The notes under the pieces were generated by a model. The model did not search any database and was not told the origin of the DNA. It worked only from the letters and a program-made list of their open reading frames with translations. Below, piece by piece: positions 1 to 39,360 of a DNA stretch of 64,000 nt. Location of the stretch: the NCBI RefSeq assembly GCF_964340395.1, contig NC_135549.1, forward strand, positions 31,864,832-31,928,831, written 5' to 3'. This stretch comes from Glandiceps talaboti. Taxonomy: Eukaryota > Hemichordata > Enteropneusta > Spengelidae. Numbering within the stretch: the first letter of the stretch is position 1; the number at the start of each line of letters is the position of its first letter. The position numbers were made by a program, and so were the translations under genes.

Positions 1-1853
1 AGTGTAGTAGCCATAGTCCTTGAAGTGTACAGGTAGGCTACAGTTAGGATAGTGGAATAGTGTAGTAGTCATAGTCCTTGAAGTGTACAGGTAGGCTACA
101 GTTAGGATAGTGGAATAGTGTAGTAGTCATAGTACTTGAAGTCTACAGGTAGGCTACAGTTAGGATAGTGGAATAGTGTAGTAGTCATAGTACTTGAAGT
201 CTACAGGTAGGCTACAGTTAGGATAGTGGAATAGTGTACTACTAGTCATAGTACTTGAAGTCTACAGGTAGGCTACAGTTCGGATAGTGGAATAGTGTAC
301 TAGCCATAGTACTTGAAGTCTACAGGTAGGCTACAGTTAGGATAGTGGAATAGTGTAGTAGTCATAGTACTTGAAGTGTACAGGTAGGCTACAGTTAGGA
401 TAGTGGAATAGTGTAGTAGTCATAGTACTTGAAGTCTACAGGTAGACTACAGTTAGGATAGTGAAATAGTGTACTACTAGTCATAGTACTTGAAGTCTAC
501 AGGTAGGCTACAGTTCGGATAGTGGAATAGTGTACTAGCCATAGTACTTGAAGTCTACAGGTAGGCTACAGTTAGGATAGTGGAATAGTGTAGTAGCCAT
601 AGTACTTGAAGTGTACAGGTAGGCTACATTTAGGATAGTGGAATAGTGTAGTAGTCATAGTCCTTGAAGTGTACAGGTAGGCTACAGTTAGGATAGTGGA
701 ATAGTGTAGTAGTCATAGTAATTGAAGTCTACAGGTAGGCTACAGTTAGGATAGCTGAAATAGTGTAGTAGTGTTAGTCCTTCAAGTCTACTGGTAGGCT
801 ACAGTTAGAATAGTGGAATAGTGTACTAGCCATAGTCCTTGAAGTGTACAGGTAGGCTACAGTTAGGATAGTGGAATAGTGTAGTAGTCATAGTCCTTGA
901 AGTCTACAGGTAGGCTACAGTTAGGATAGTGGAATAGTGCAGTAGTCATAGTCCTTGAAGTCTACAGGTAGGCTACAGTTAGGATAGTGGAATAGTGCAG
1001 TAGTCATAGTCCTTGAAGTCTACAGGTAGGCTACAGTTAGGATAGCTGAAATAGTGTAGTAGTGTTAGTCCTTCAAGTCTACAGGTAGGCTACAGTTAGA
1101 ATAGTGGAATAGTGTACTAGTCATAGTACTTGAAGTCTGCAGGTAGGCTACAGTTAGGATAGTGGAATAGTGTAGTAGTCATAGTACTTGAAGTCTACAG
1201 GTAGGCTACAGTTAGAATAGTGGAATAGTGTAGTAGCCATAGTCCTTGAAGTGTACAGGTAGGCTACAGTTAGGATAGTAGAATAGTGTAGTAGTCATAG
1301 TCCTTGAAGTCTACAGGTAGGCTACAGTTAGGATAGTGAAATAGTGTACTACTAGTCATGGTACTTGAAGTCTACAGGTAGGCTACAGTTAGGATAGTGG
1401 AATAGTGTAGTAGCCATAGTCCTTGAAGTGTACAGGTAGGCTACAGTTAGGATAGTGGAATAGTGTAGTAGTCATAGTACTTGAAGTCTACAGGTAGGCT
1501 ACAGTTAGGATAGTGGAATAGTGTAGTAGTCATAGTACTTGAAGTCTACAGGTAGGCTACAGTTAGGATAGTGGAATAGTGTACTACTAGTCATAGTACT
1601 TGAAGTCTACAGGTAGGCTACAGTTCGGATAGTGGAATAGTGTACTAGCCATAGTACTTGAAGTCTACAGGTAGGCTACAGTTAGGATAGTGGAATAGTG
1701 TAGTAGCCATAGTCCTTGAAGTGTACAGGTAGGCTACAGTTAGGATAGTGGAATAGTGTAGTAGTCATAGTACTTGAAGTGTACAGGTAGGCTACAGTTA
1801 GGATAGTGGAATAGTGTAGTAGTCATAGTACTTGAAGTCTACAGGTAGGCTAC
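1..1853. repeat. 58-bp satellite/minisatellite array (about 32 copies)
   Basis: A 58-bp unit is repeated head to tail from the first base of the window to 1853, so the array probably starts outside it. The core aggtaggctacagttaggat is present in nearly every copy. Some copies are 61 bp because of a tactactag insertion (near 235, 470, 1350, 1578) and a few carry ttcggat instead of ttaggat. Variant copies recur in a fixed order (two standard units, the 61-bp unit, then a gtactagcc unit), so there is a higher-order structure. Confidence 0.97.
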
Positions 1854-3810
1854 CCTTGGGTGGGTTTCTCCTTTAATGCAAACATTCATATTTTTTATTA
1901 TCGTCGTAATTATGTACTATATATACAAAACATTCTCTTTGATGTAAAAAAAAGTGTTATGATAAACACTTTCTATCAGACTGACAGCATTTCTTACCTT
2001 TAAAATGTATACAACAGTCCAAGTGTAGACTAGGGGTGTTAGCAACAACCGAGTATTCTTATACATCTAGAGTATCACATGGTATGATGAGTCAATCGCT
2101 GATCTAGATAAAAGGAGTACCTTCTATAATAATCTTTGAGTTGCAAGCTACTTTCTTTTGTTGAGGAGATACTCTGCAACAACTGAAATCACAGTTTCGT
2201 GTAGAGTACAGTCTACACAATGTTTTCAGCGGTAATTTCAAAGGAAAGGAATTCTAATATTGTTGAGTAGACTGTACTGTGCACAAAACTATAATCTCGG
2301 TTGTATGATTACGATTAAACAGGTATTCTGTCTAGCAACTGAAAATCTCTCAGCCAAGTATAGAAATGAAATATCAAAATGGCATAAATACCATGATTTA
2401 TTAGGTTATTAATAATCTGTTCGTCACTAAGTCTCGTTGTGTGTGTTTGATCACATGAATATCGTTCCTATTCAGACCTGTTGAAGATTTATAGAGTGCA
2501 CGTCTGTATGATTTGTAGATTGACCTTAGATTTGAACTTGAAACCCCAGGTACAGACTGTGTCACTCTAAATAATGATGCTTATCAATTACAAAAGTAGC
2601 CAGACACAATTTACGTTATTATTCTCTTTGATATTGCCTTATTTACACTATTTAATTTATTACTCTCTTTGATATTGCCTTTTTTACATAAATGTTGAAT
2701 TTTACAGAATCTTTTTTGTTTATTGTTTACAGCTGCAATATCAACTAACCAATCGAATAATCTGATAGGAATAACGTACACTACATCGTTCAACGACAAC
2801 ATTTGACGGCAACCTCTGTAGATGTAAACCTTTAACAATTTGTGTTGATTATTGGCAAATTATCTTCTAATATATATTCAAAATTTGTCATTATTGCAAA
2901 TATCTTATTGAGATTGCATATACACAAATCAATAACTTAGCTATTATTTATTGCTTATTTTACTTTATAGCATCATTAAAAGGACAATGGCTAGATCTGA
3001 ACGTTTGTCTGTGTGGTTTTAAAGAATTAAATATGTTATCCATTGATTTTTTTTAAAAAAGCCAAATTATCAATAGTAACTGAGATCTGAAACATTGTAT
3101 CTTGGCAATATGAATAAATGGTTTCATGACGTCACTTTTGACGAACCCACAATTTGCTGTAGAGATAGATGAAAGGTCATTTAGAAAATGCACATACATA
3201 AACGTGTCAATGCGTTGTAGTTCACCTGCTAGACCTTCTGGCCTTCTTCTGATACGATATTCAACCGAATATCACTAATGTGCAATCGAGGGCATTAGGT
3301 CTAAACACTGTGATTGCACCTTTCAGATGCAAAGTAACCTTCGATCGCTTGTAATGGTATCACAAGAAAGCCCAAAGATCTAGCTGCTAGATTAACTATG
3401 GAGGTTTTATACTCAACTAAGAACACACCAACATTAACTACACTGGATGAGGTTTATGTAAATATGTTTATACATAATATGTAAAAAGAAAGAGTATCTA
3501 TAAAAAAAATATTGTGGAATGTTATCGTAAGGATTAAGACGAACACTCGTCAGTCACAACATGGATCTATTTTAGGAAATCAAAATTAATTTCAGTTCAG
3601 TTTGAAGTCAATTTTCAAAAAATTCAATTACTTTTTGATATGATATATATTTTTTGCTTTGGTTCAAAACACCGAACTTCAGAACATATCATTTTTGTAC
3701 GAATTACAAAATATACAAACAAACATCACGGTTACGTACTTTCACAGAACAGTGTTCAAATTGCTCAGGACGGTCAGTTCATTCAGAGGCCGCGTTATTT
3801 TCATTTCGAG
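1854..3810. other. AT-rich stretch without recognised gene
   Basis: No open frame here looks like a protein family I recognise; the longest reading frames are short and low in information. The only structure seen is the imperfect hairpin at 2176-2307. It may include the decayed flank of the retroelement that follows, but no LTR pair could be found. Confidence 0.6.
2176..2307. repeat. Imperfect fold-back, arms about 45 bp
   Basis: The left arm (about 2176-2220) and right arm (about 2260-2307) are reverse complements at roughly four positions in five, with an uninterrupted core gtacagtctac / gtagactgtac. The loop is about 40 bases. Most mismatches are transitions. This could be an old MITE or a transcribed hairpin; no target-site duplication was identified. 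Confidence 0.55.
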
Positions 3811-3994
3811 TTAGTTGTAGCCATATCTGTCCAGTTTCTTAACAACTCTACCATATGAAGTACGTATTTCATTCGAGTGAGCTGTATTCACATTAGTCAT
3901 CCCGTTCCTTGTCGAAGCTGTTGCTTTGGACAACGACGACAGTTTCCATGGTGATGATGGTGGCGATGACATCCTTGGAGATTGTCTTTTAAGC

Positions 3995-4990
3995 TTATAA
4001 ATGCATTTGACAACTCGTCGGTGAACGGAGTTTCTGCGACAATATGTGTGTTTCATTTGTTTTCAACAAGTGTTGTCTATTACGTTGATATGACAGTGGT
4101 TTTTTCCGGTTGTTACAATGTATGATCTCGTCCGGAGATTCTGTCTTTGATGTCACAACTGTAGACACCCATTCTTGTCTACCTTGATTCTGATTGAATC
4201 TCCTGACTTTAGAACTGGTATTATGGTAATGGTTTGTATTACGATTGTGGTATATTTTCGTGACAGTTTGTTTTAATTTGAGTTTCTCAACCATATTTGG
4301 CGCTTCTAAAGGTTGTAGCAAACATTTTGCACAAGTTGGTATTTTAGTGTTCAGACGCCGGTTCATTAGTAGTAGTTGGGCTGGTGAATAATTCCATCCG
4401 GCAATTGGTGTATTCCTATTTTCCAGTAGTGAAATATTCGGGTCATTTCCATCTTCACAGGCTTTTCTCAACATTCTCTTCACGGTTCCAATGGCCCACA
4501 CTCTACTATGCAGTTTGACTTTGGATAATTTGGACTTTATGATGTATGTTGAAATTTCCATTCATTTGCAAACTGCTTGAATTTGTGACTAGAATATTGT
4601 GGACCATCATCTGAGCATATGACTTCGAATTCAGAAAAACGTGACGAGTTGTGTGATAATTTCAGTGCTTACAGTACTGTTTGATAGCACTGCCAATTCT
4701 ACTCACTTTGAGTAACAGTCAATTACTATTAGATAGTCTTTGTTTCCAAGGGTGAACAAGTCAGTTCCAATCTTTTCTAAAGGTCAGCTAGGTATTTCAT
4801 GAGGAATGAGTGGTTCCTTAGTACTGTTACTGCATTAGTATTTCTGACAAGTCCCACACTTAGATACTGCATTAGTATTTCTGACAAGTCCCACACTTAG
4901 ATGTAATATCCGTTAGGGCTGATGAGTCATGACATTCGATTCGTGGCCAAAATATGATTTCTTTTGCACGCATCTTCGTTTTCTCTATTC
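3995..4990 (-). pseudogene. Integrase fragments of Gypsy-like pol
   Basis: The minus strand encodes an HHCC-type zinc region (LHECHLG ... KCGTCQKY, about 4990-4870), a core fragment CSDDGPQYSSHKF (about 4620-4570) matching the second catalytic Asp of the DDE motif, and a 188-residue C-terminal piece (4561-3995) containing VKRMLRKA and NRNTPIAGWNYSPAQLLL, typical of integrase C-terminal halves. The core is interrupted by stops. A 37-bp tandem duplication (4831-4867 and 4868-4904) falls in the zinc-region coding sequence and breaks it further. Confidence 0.82.
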
Positions 4991-5258
4991 CTAGATGACA
5001 TTCATGCAACTTTTTTCAGCATCATATTCTGATACTATCAGTTTGTATCCTCTAAACAGCAAGTCGTCTGCTTCGTGGATTTCTTCTCTATAATTCCAAT
5101 ACATAACTGTTAACAAAGCGCACAGGTACATCTCTTCTTCGCTGTGACCAGCCGTTACGAATGTCTGCAATTCCTTATTTTGTAGAGTAGCTTCTTTCAT
5201 TTCATTTCGCTTCTCCTCTGATATTGGTAGATTTGATAGCAGCATGTGTACTTGTGCT

Positions 5259-5681
5259 TCAATCTGTGTAATCGATATCATCTGCAATGCTGCCAGTAAG
5301 GTTTGCTCTTGACAATTTGTCTGGTATGTACATTAATTTATCTGGCGTGTATCTAACTTTACAGTCGTACTTATGAAGTCGGAGTAGAAATCTAAACGTT
5401 CTAGGCGGTGCCTTGCTCAACGGTTTTTTGAATATTGCTTCTAATGGTTTGTGGTCAGTTTCAAAGTCAATTTCTTTACCATAGATATATTGATGAAATT
5501 TTTCACATCGGATGTCCTTCCCGTGTAAAAGTACGGCACCAAGTCCTGATATTGATGCATCAGCTGATATTGTCATTGGTTTACGTACATCATAGAACTG
5601 GAGTACTGGTTGACGAGTCAGTATTTCCTTTACTTCAACCAGGGTGTTATCTTGTGGTGGACCCCAATACCATTCAGTCAC
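5259..5681 (-). pseudogene. RNase H domain fragment of Gypsy-like pol
   Basis: A 140-residue open stretch contains the start of an RNase H fold (ISADASISGLGAVLLH), then jumps directly to CEKFHQYIYGKEIDFETDHKPL and ends with the DKLSRA box typical of Gypsy RNase H tails. Compared with the family, about 30 residues carrying the usual YAxxExE catalytic glutamate region are missing between GKDI and CEKF, so a deletion removed the active centre while keeping the frame open. Confidence 0.82.
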
Positions 5682-5689
5682 GTGTCATT

Positions 5690-6260
5690 TCTTAGCAGTA
5701 CACGACGTGGTTCTGTGATCGACGATAAGTTAGGTATGTACTTTCCAAGATATGTTACCATACCCATTAGACGTTTGACATCATCTTTATTTCCAGGTGT
5801 TGTCAGTTTCATTATGGCCTCCACTTTAGACACAACTGTCTGCTTTTATACCATCTTTGGTAATTACGTCGCCAATATATGTTACTTCATCAATCTTGAT
5901 CTTAGTTTATTTGTCTGTTCAACTTTACACCTTTTTCTCTTGCTCAGTCCATTGGATTTTTTTCTGAGTTGGTTGTCATGGTTACTATTTTTCGTGTTGT
6001 GAACCAATAGATCACTTTGGTACCAGACAGACCTTCAAACGCTTGTTTGAATGTTCTTTTGACTTTGATGACTTTAAACCAAACGGTAAGCGCAAGAACT
6101 TATATATACTAAGCGGAGAGTTGAATGTACAAAAGTTTGACGACTTCTCGTCCAATTTCACGTGCCAGTATCTATCTGTCTTTCGCATCTAGCTTGCTAA
6201 ATGTTGTCGCACATAAGATACTAGTACTCGTTACTTCATCAGATGTACTACAGATGATAC
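5690..6260 (-). pseudogene. Reverse transcriptase fragment of Gypsy-like pol
   Basis: Minus-strand reading gives FSKLDAKD, then after a frameshift YWHVKLDEKSS, a short FNSP stretch and FLRLPFGLKSS, all typical of the Ty3/Gypsy RT palm. The region where the catalytic Tyr-x-Asp-Asp motif should lie (about 6000-6030) reads IYWFTTRK, so the two aspartates are not seen. Further stops follow before the RNase H piece. Clearly inactive. Confidence 0.75.
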
Positions 6261-7137
6261 AATTTTATTGCTATTTGCATAAGAATGCATTGGAAATTGG
6301 CTTTCCAAGTTCACTCGATCATAAAAAGAGCCTAGCTCTGTCTGTCTGTCTGTCTGTCTCTCTGTCTGTCTGTCTCTCTCTCACCAGGTACAGGCTGGGG
6401 TCACAATTTTTTCGCAGCCCCTCCCCCTTCGCGCTCTCAAAAAATGTCACCCCCCCCCCCGAAAAGAACCCCTCTTTCAAGAACTTTCGTAGTCCCCCCT
6501 CCCGGTTGCATATATTTTAATGTGTAATTATACAATACCCCCCCCCCCCCCGCTCCACTTCAGAGATGTATAGTATGGTACACTACATTACACACTGTAA
6601 ACTAACAGTGGAAATCAACTTCAACGTCCCGGCATACAAGACATACGGAGAGATTTCTTTACAAATAGATGTGAGCTTTGCGAAAAAGGTCTCGCATTGG
6701 GCTGTAACCTGTACTTGGAAATACTTAGCCAGCAGAATTTTCTCTTTCAATATTAATTCTGGGCAGAAACAGCCCCCCCCCCCCATGATAACTAGTGGGG
6801 AGAGTGTGCCCCCCTCCCACGGTAAGCACATTTTTGAAAATGAGGACATGTAGGAGGCCATTTAGTGGCATAAAATTTCAAACCATACATAAAACGTACA
6901 TTTTATCGGAAGCCATAGGGTACTTGAAAATTGTTATACAACTGTATGGCTATATTACCTACACTTAAGTTTTACAGAGCTATATTGGCAGACACACACA
7001 TTCGCCTGGCTATTGACTTGCCTCATAATTAAATATATGGTAGGTAAATGAAGTGTACAATTTTTGCAAAGTACAATGTAAACGACTGCTTCTGAGGTTT
7101 GAATGTTCAAAAAAGTCGAGAGAGAGAGACAGACAGA

Positions 7138-7140
<3 letters not shown>

Positions 7141-7175
<35 letters not shown>
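7141..7175. repeat. (AC)n microsatellite
   Basis: An uninterrupted dinucleotide run of about 17 units, flanked by short AG-rich and ACAG sequence. Confidence 0.95.
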
Positions 7176-7177
<2 letters not shown>

Positions 7178-7299
7178 TGCATACAGACAGAGGATGGCAT
7201 ACGTCGCGTACACAAATGCATTCGCATGGCTGTCACCCAACTCAATACTAAATATAGGTTGTAGAAGAAATTGCGACGAAAAGGTGAGAATTTTTTTAT

Positions 7300-7480
7300 T
7301 TACACGGTAAACGACCGCTCCTGAAGTTTAATTTGGTTCAAATCATGAGCAAAGTATTTCAGACTATCGGAATGTTCATGCCCCCCCCCTTTAAACCCTC
7401 GTTTGTTTTCATGCCCCCCATTTCTCCCCAGGCCCCCTGCCGTAAATTCTGATCCCTGCCTTAGACACACACAGAGTACT
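7300..7480 (-). repeat. Dispersed repeat copy with poly-C/G core
   Basis: The reverse complement of this stretch matches 14500-14600 (shared blocks include ctcatgatttgaaccaaatt followed by a CTCAGGA-like block and a long G run). Two copies in opposite orientation show it is an interspersed repeat, not unique sequence. No coding capacity seen. Confidence 0.7.
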
Positions 7481-7659
7481 AGTTTCATAAATAGAGGTTA
7501 CATGGAAACCTATAGATGTTTACATTCCGGTATTTTAGTTACTTTTATCTCGAAGTCATTATGAAGTATAATTAATGATAGGGCGTTTTGTAGTCGTTGC
7601 ATATATATCGTGAAAGAATTGTAGATATATCTTAGGGAGCCTTCAGTAAATACAAGGGG

Positions 7660-7930
7660 GAAATCAGGCTTGGGTTGTTGCGTAAAATGTTACCCTCCAG
7701 TGAATCAGTCGTGCCAAAAAGTGGCCCTCCCTCAACTTTCTTTCTCTAAAACATGACCCTCCCCTGTTAAAGTAGTTTAAAATGTGGGTTAAAATGCTGT
7801 CAGAAATGTAAAAGGACATGAGTCCCAAAATCATTGGTAGGATTTAATCCCACCGCTGTCACCAGTGTTGAAAGTTCTAAAGACATCAGCTATTTCCCAC
7901 CGTCATATGCATGTGTGTGAAGGTATTGCA
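7660..7930 (+). repeat. Dispersed repeat, second family (mate at 43985-44235)
   Basis: This block and 43985-44235 share an ordered set of short identities: gttgcgtaaaatgt, a ccctccctcaa block, ctctaaaaca, a taatgctg-like block, then a tcccgccactgtcatc-like block and tttctcacc. They are diverged copies of one interspersed repeat. No frame is conserved between them. Confidence 0.65.
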
Positions 7931-8167
7931 TTAATAAATACCTGTGTTTGGATCTCGTTGTCTGATTTCAAGACGATTAGATTGACATACTCCCAACATT
8001 ATGGGAACCGAGGTCATGATCTCCACAACATTATTCGTAGTATCTTATTACCCAGCTGTTCCCATTTTACACCTGTTAGACCCACTCCTCTCCTAATATT
8101 ACAACTGACCATTAATTCATTACATTGGCTGTCAGCAGCAATTTCAATTCATACAGGCTTATATCAC

Positions 8168-8222
8168 GGGTAACCTAACCCTAACCCTAACCCTAACCCT
8201 AACTGTAATCCTAACCCTAACC
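8168..8222. repeat. Interstitial telomeric repeat (CCCTAA)n
   Basis: About nine CCCTAA/CCTAAC-type units with one degenerate block (ctgtaat). This is the C-strand of the TTAGGG telomere repeat found in most animals, here embedded between dispersed repeats far from a chromosome end as far as the window shows. Confidence 0.92.
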
Positions 8223-8779
8223 TGATTGGCACCAATGGGATTTGGAACTTATGGCAGCGATGGGATGACAAAAAAACTACACAAAATAATGCAGTTTGGC
8301 AATACAATGAGTCAAAGTAAAATGTGACCCCCATACCCATTTTCTAAAATATACCCCCCCCCCCCCCGAGCAGATTTGTAAAAAAGTTACACCCCCCAGC
8401 CCCCTCTTTGTAAATACAAATTTAAAGGCTCCCTTAAACCTGTACTGGCTGCAATTGGGATATTTTTCACCGAGAAGATAAGTTCACAAGAAATTTGTCA
8501 GTTAATAAGTACTCGTCAATACTACTTATCTGTGGGTGGTGTAGTGATAAATTTGAATCTGTCATCATCTTAATTAAAACTGTACTAGTTGTAACTGGAA
8601 ATTCAGTTTTCGATCAGACAACCACAATATAGTTACTGAAAAAGCAATTTGTTTGATTTATGGTGTATACAACTACTAATTTAAAATCAGATTTATCCAG
8701 AGCTGATGCGATACCGTTCAGGGTATGTGTACAATCAGAATATTAAAGTTATTGTAAGCTTACCTAACAAAACATTAAC

Positions 8780-8935
8780 ATTAACAACAACAACAGCAAC
8801 AACGACGACGACGACGACGACAACAACAACAACTATTACTACTACTACTCCTACTACTACTACTACTGCTGCTACTAGTTCTACTACTATTACAATAAAA
8901 ACACAACAACAACAACAACAACAACAACAACACAA
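8780..8935. repeat. Compound trinucleotide tract (CAA/CGA/ACT)n
   Basis: A run of trinucleotides passes from CAA to CGA to CAA to ACT and back to CAA. Open reading frames on both strands (poly-Thr on plus, poly-Val/Cys on minus) are produced only by this composition. Confidence 0.93.
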
Positions 8936-9400
8936 ATAACGTCCCAGTTTCAGCTAGTGAGGTATTAATTCTTTTCCAATTAAGTGGTACATCATGTAGG
9001 ATAGTTATAGTTAAGAATTTTGCATTCCGACGACAACAACAACTGGTTCCTAAATATCTTTGCTACTACATAATAATTATTATAGTTCTCGGCACAGTAA
9101 TGGTCAAGGTATTTCAATAACAAAATGAAAAAAACAAACAAAACAAACAAGCAAACAAATCTATTTATTCATTTTTTTTTCAAAGTACGACGACAGAGTT
9201 GAACCATAAAATCTTGGTTTGCAATACAAATCAAATTTCACAACAAATGAGGGCTTGAGCTCTTGAAATTTAAGTTCAGAGAGCTCCAGAGTTGGTTTGA
9301 CAATAAAATAAATTGGAACCGATTCCCTACCATATCTACTAAAGTAACATTATCATTCAATGAAGCAGAGAAGAGAAACAGTCCATATATCTGACGGCCA

Positions 9401-9721
9401 CTACGAAAAGACAGACTGTGAATAAAACGATGCGTTTGTTGTCGTGACGTAATGCTGAATGACGACAGCTTGTGTGAAGCAGACTACAGCAGCGAACAGA
9501 CGAGACAACAGTGTTTGTCGTGCAGCGCTGGACAATTTTATGTGTGTATCATAATACCTCGGCAGTGAATATGCATTAACTTATCAGTATGTTAATGTTC
9601 AGCTACATTCATAGAGTGCATGCCTGCCCGTACTCTGGAGTAATGGGTGTTACAGCCAAGTAACTTACTGGTATACAGTGGTAGATATTTTGTGGAGGAT
9701 TTGCAGTGGCCGATGACGGAG
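9401..9721 (+). promoter_or_regulatory. Putative promoter and 5' untranslated exon of the MFS gene
   Basis: A CRE-like TGACGTAA lies at 9445-9452. Sequence ending gatgacggag at 9721 is followed by a good donor (gtaagc), and an acceptor (attcttacag) ends at 9830, just before the exon holding the start codon. This suggests an untranslated first exon ending at 9721. The transcription start cannot be placed from sequence alone. Confidence 0.35.
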
Positions 9722-9882
9722 GTAAGCTTATTCAACTGTTCAGCTCCATACAATACAATGAGATGACATACGTCACAGCCATCTATTAAAGGCCAGATAA
9801 AACAAAGTTATTTCCAAATTATTCTTACAGTCGGGCGTTTTATATTTATGAAGATATTGAAGATTAATGTACTCTGTCGACA

Positions 9883-37589
<27,707 letters not shown>

Positions 37590-37622
37590 CAACCAATAGA
37601 GATGTTTCATAATAATAATAGA

Positions 37623-37628
37623 AATAAA
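37623..37628 (+). terminator. Possible polyadenylation signal of the MFS gene
   Basis: AATAAA 34 bp after the stop codon, in AT-rich sequence. By chance such a hexamer is common here, so the call is weak. Confidence 0.3.
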
Positions 37629-37792
37629 AATAATAATTATAATTTGTTATATTTACAGGCCACTTCCCTTTTACAAGAAAAGTTAAAAGATCGAAGTAGA
37701 TTTGTAGCATGGATATTTGAATTATAGGGTAATTTTAATAAGGTTTTGAAAACAAAGGATTTACCAAACTGTAATTTATTAAGTTAGCTTTA

Positions 37793-37920
37793 ACATTGTT
37801 CTTGCAAATTGCATTCATTATGTTTCCACCAATAGTGAACCTGCCCAGCATGTATTCTTACAAATTGTATTTATTATGTTTCCACCAATATATAGTGAAC
37901 CTGCCCAGCATGCATTCTGA
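37793..37920. repeat. Direct duplication, about 58-60 bp
   Basis: Two copies of a unit containing tattatgtttccaccaata and gtgaacctgcccagcatg, probably in the 3' untranslated or flanking region of the MFS gene. Confidence 0.88.
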
Positions 37921-38111
37921 AAAATGTGAGGATTATTTGCACAAATACAAACATGGATTTAAACATGCATACAGGAAAATTTAGTCATTTTGTTTTGAAA
38001 CTCAAGAGTCAGACATTGCTGAGACAATACTTTGGCAATATTTTATTGAGTGAGTTGTTGCACATTGATTAGTTTCAAAATGCAAGTCCATACGTAGGGA
38101 TTATGTATATT

Positions 38112-38115
38112 GTTG

Positions 38116-38167
<52 letters not shown>
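38112..38167. repeat. (GT)n microsatellite
   Basis: An uninterrupted run of about 27 units; a second shorter GT run follows at 38198 and a third at 38387-38421 inside the next element. Confidence 0.95.
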
Positions 38168-38168
<1 letters not shown>

Positions 38169-38327
38169 AACCAAATCAAATATATATATGTGTGTGTGGG
38201 TGGGTGTATGTGTATCTTTGTTTATTCAAAACATGATTGGCGTTACATCTTCGAACAACATTTTTGGTACTTCATACTTTAATTTATGTTATACGAATTT
38301 AAAAAAAACTTAATTATTTTATTTTTT

Positions 38328-38382
38328 AGCACAACTGAACTGATATGGTTCAGTAGTGTTATAGGCATGGTGCAGTGTCTAT

Positions 38383-38425
<43 letters not shown>

Positions 38426-38790
38426 TTTGTTTGTTTGTGTATGCAAACAACTTAAATTAAAAAAAAAAGCCAGATTGATTGCCTTGTAAAAGTTTAATGG
38501 GGACATTACTTTTGGTGTCCAATTGGGAAATTGTTCAAATGAAAATCATTGTTGTGTTTGAGTCAAAAAATGTGATTTTTGGTCAAAAACCTTAAACTCC
38601 AAAACTACTTGGCAGATTGGGCTGAAATTTGATGGGAAATTCTTAGGAGTGTTTAGATTAAGAATTGTTCATGACATGATGATCCCACTAGTGATATGCA
38701 AATTAGGGCTAAACGTATGTCTATTTGGTTAAAAAACTATCATTCCAAAACTCAATATGTGATGAAAAACATCATGAATGGGACTGAAAC

Positions 38791-38828
<38 letters not shown>

Positions 38829-39360
38829 ATTTCTGAGGGTTTATTCTGCAGTTGTTCTCAACATTTTTACACTACTAGCCCTAGCAACCATGATCATGCC
38901 CTTAGCAACAGCGAAATGATGCACATAACAACAACAGGGATGTGTAGGTAAGTCAAAATTGTATGCAAATATGCCTAGCAACAAGATCACGCTCATAGCA
39001 ACAGCCAAGTGATGGTGTATATTGTAAGATAACAGGGATTAATAGTCAAGCGAATGCACATTCAAAACATGTATGCAAATATGCCTAGCAACAAAACTAT
39101 GCCCATAGGAACAGCCAAATGGTGGTGTATATTTCAAAGATACAGGAATGGGTAGACACACGAATAAAGGTTCAAAAATGAATGCAAATATGCCTAGCAA
39201 CAAGACCACGCCCGTAGCAACAGCCAAATGATGATGTATATTGCAAAGAGGAAACCTTGAATGGGTGGGCAAGTGAAGAAAGATTCCAAAGAAATGTAAG
39301 CAAATATGCCTATCAACAAGACCACCAATAGCAACAGCTAAATACAGTTGTGCTACAACA
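38328..39360 (+). repeat. Second copy of hairpin-(GT)n dispersed element
   Basis: Same order as 24880-26060: hairpin agcacaactgaac / ggttcagtagtgtt (38328-38360), GT tract, gggaaattgttcaaatgaaa, ctgaaatttgatggg, then about four ~110-bp units with cctagcaac and cccatagcaacagccaaatg. It contains a 35-base G run at 38793-38827. The presence of two full copies supports a mobile origin. Confidence 0.7.
38793..38827. repeat. G35 homopolymer
   Basis: Thirty-five consecutive G, the longest homopolymer in the window; its true length is uncertain because such runs are hard to sequence. Confidence 0.9.

Larger units (their letters stand above)
3811..6290 (-). pseudogene. Decayed Ty3/Gypsy retrotransposon pol (RT-RNaseH-integrase)
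   Basis: Read on the minus strand, pieces appear in the order expected of Ty3/Gypsy pol: reverse transcriptase palm fragments (about 6230-6040), RNase H (5681-5259), a linker (5287-4991), the integrase zinc-binding region (about 5010-4870), part of the integrase core (about 4620-4570) and the integrase C-terminal half (4561-3995). The frame is broken several times by stops and shifts. No gag, protease or LTR was found next to it, so this is an internal relic that cannot act on its own. Family assignment rests on domain order and recognisable motifs, not on a search. Confidence 0.85.
6291..9400. other. Non-coding interval with microsatellites and dispersed repeats
   Basis: No gene recognised. 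Contents include a (TCTG)n tract (about 6340-6384), several long C runs (for example 6454-6463, 6538-6552, 8347-8366), an (AC)n tract at 7141-7175, dispersed repeats described separately, telomeric repeats and a trinucleotide tract. The open frames here are by-products of these simple sequences. Confidence 0.7.

Noticed and set aside
8706-8939. Poly-Thr/poly-Gln frame
   Set aside because: Produced by a trinucleotide microsatellite.
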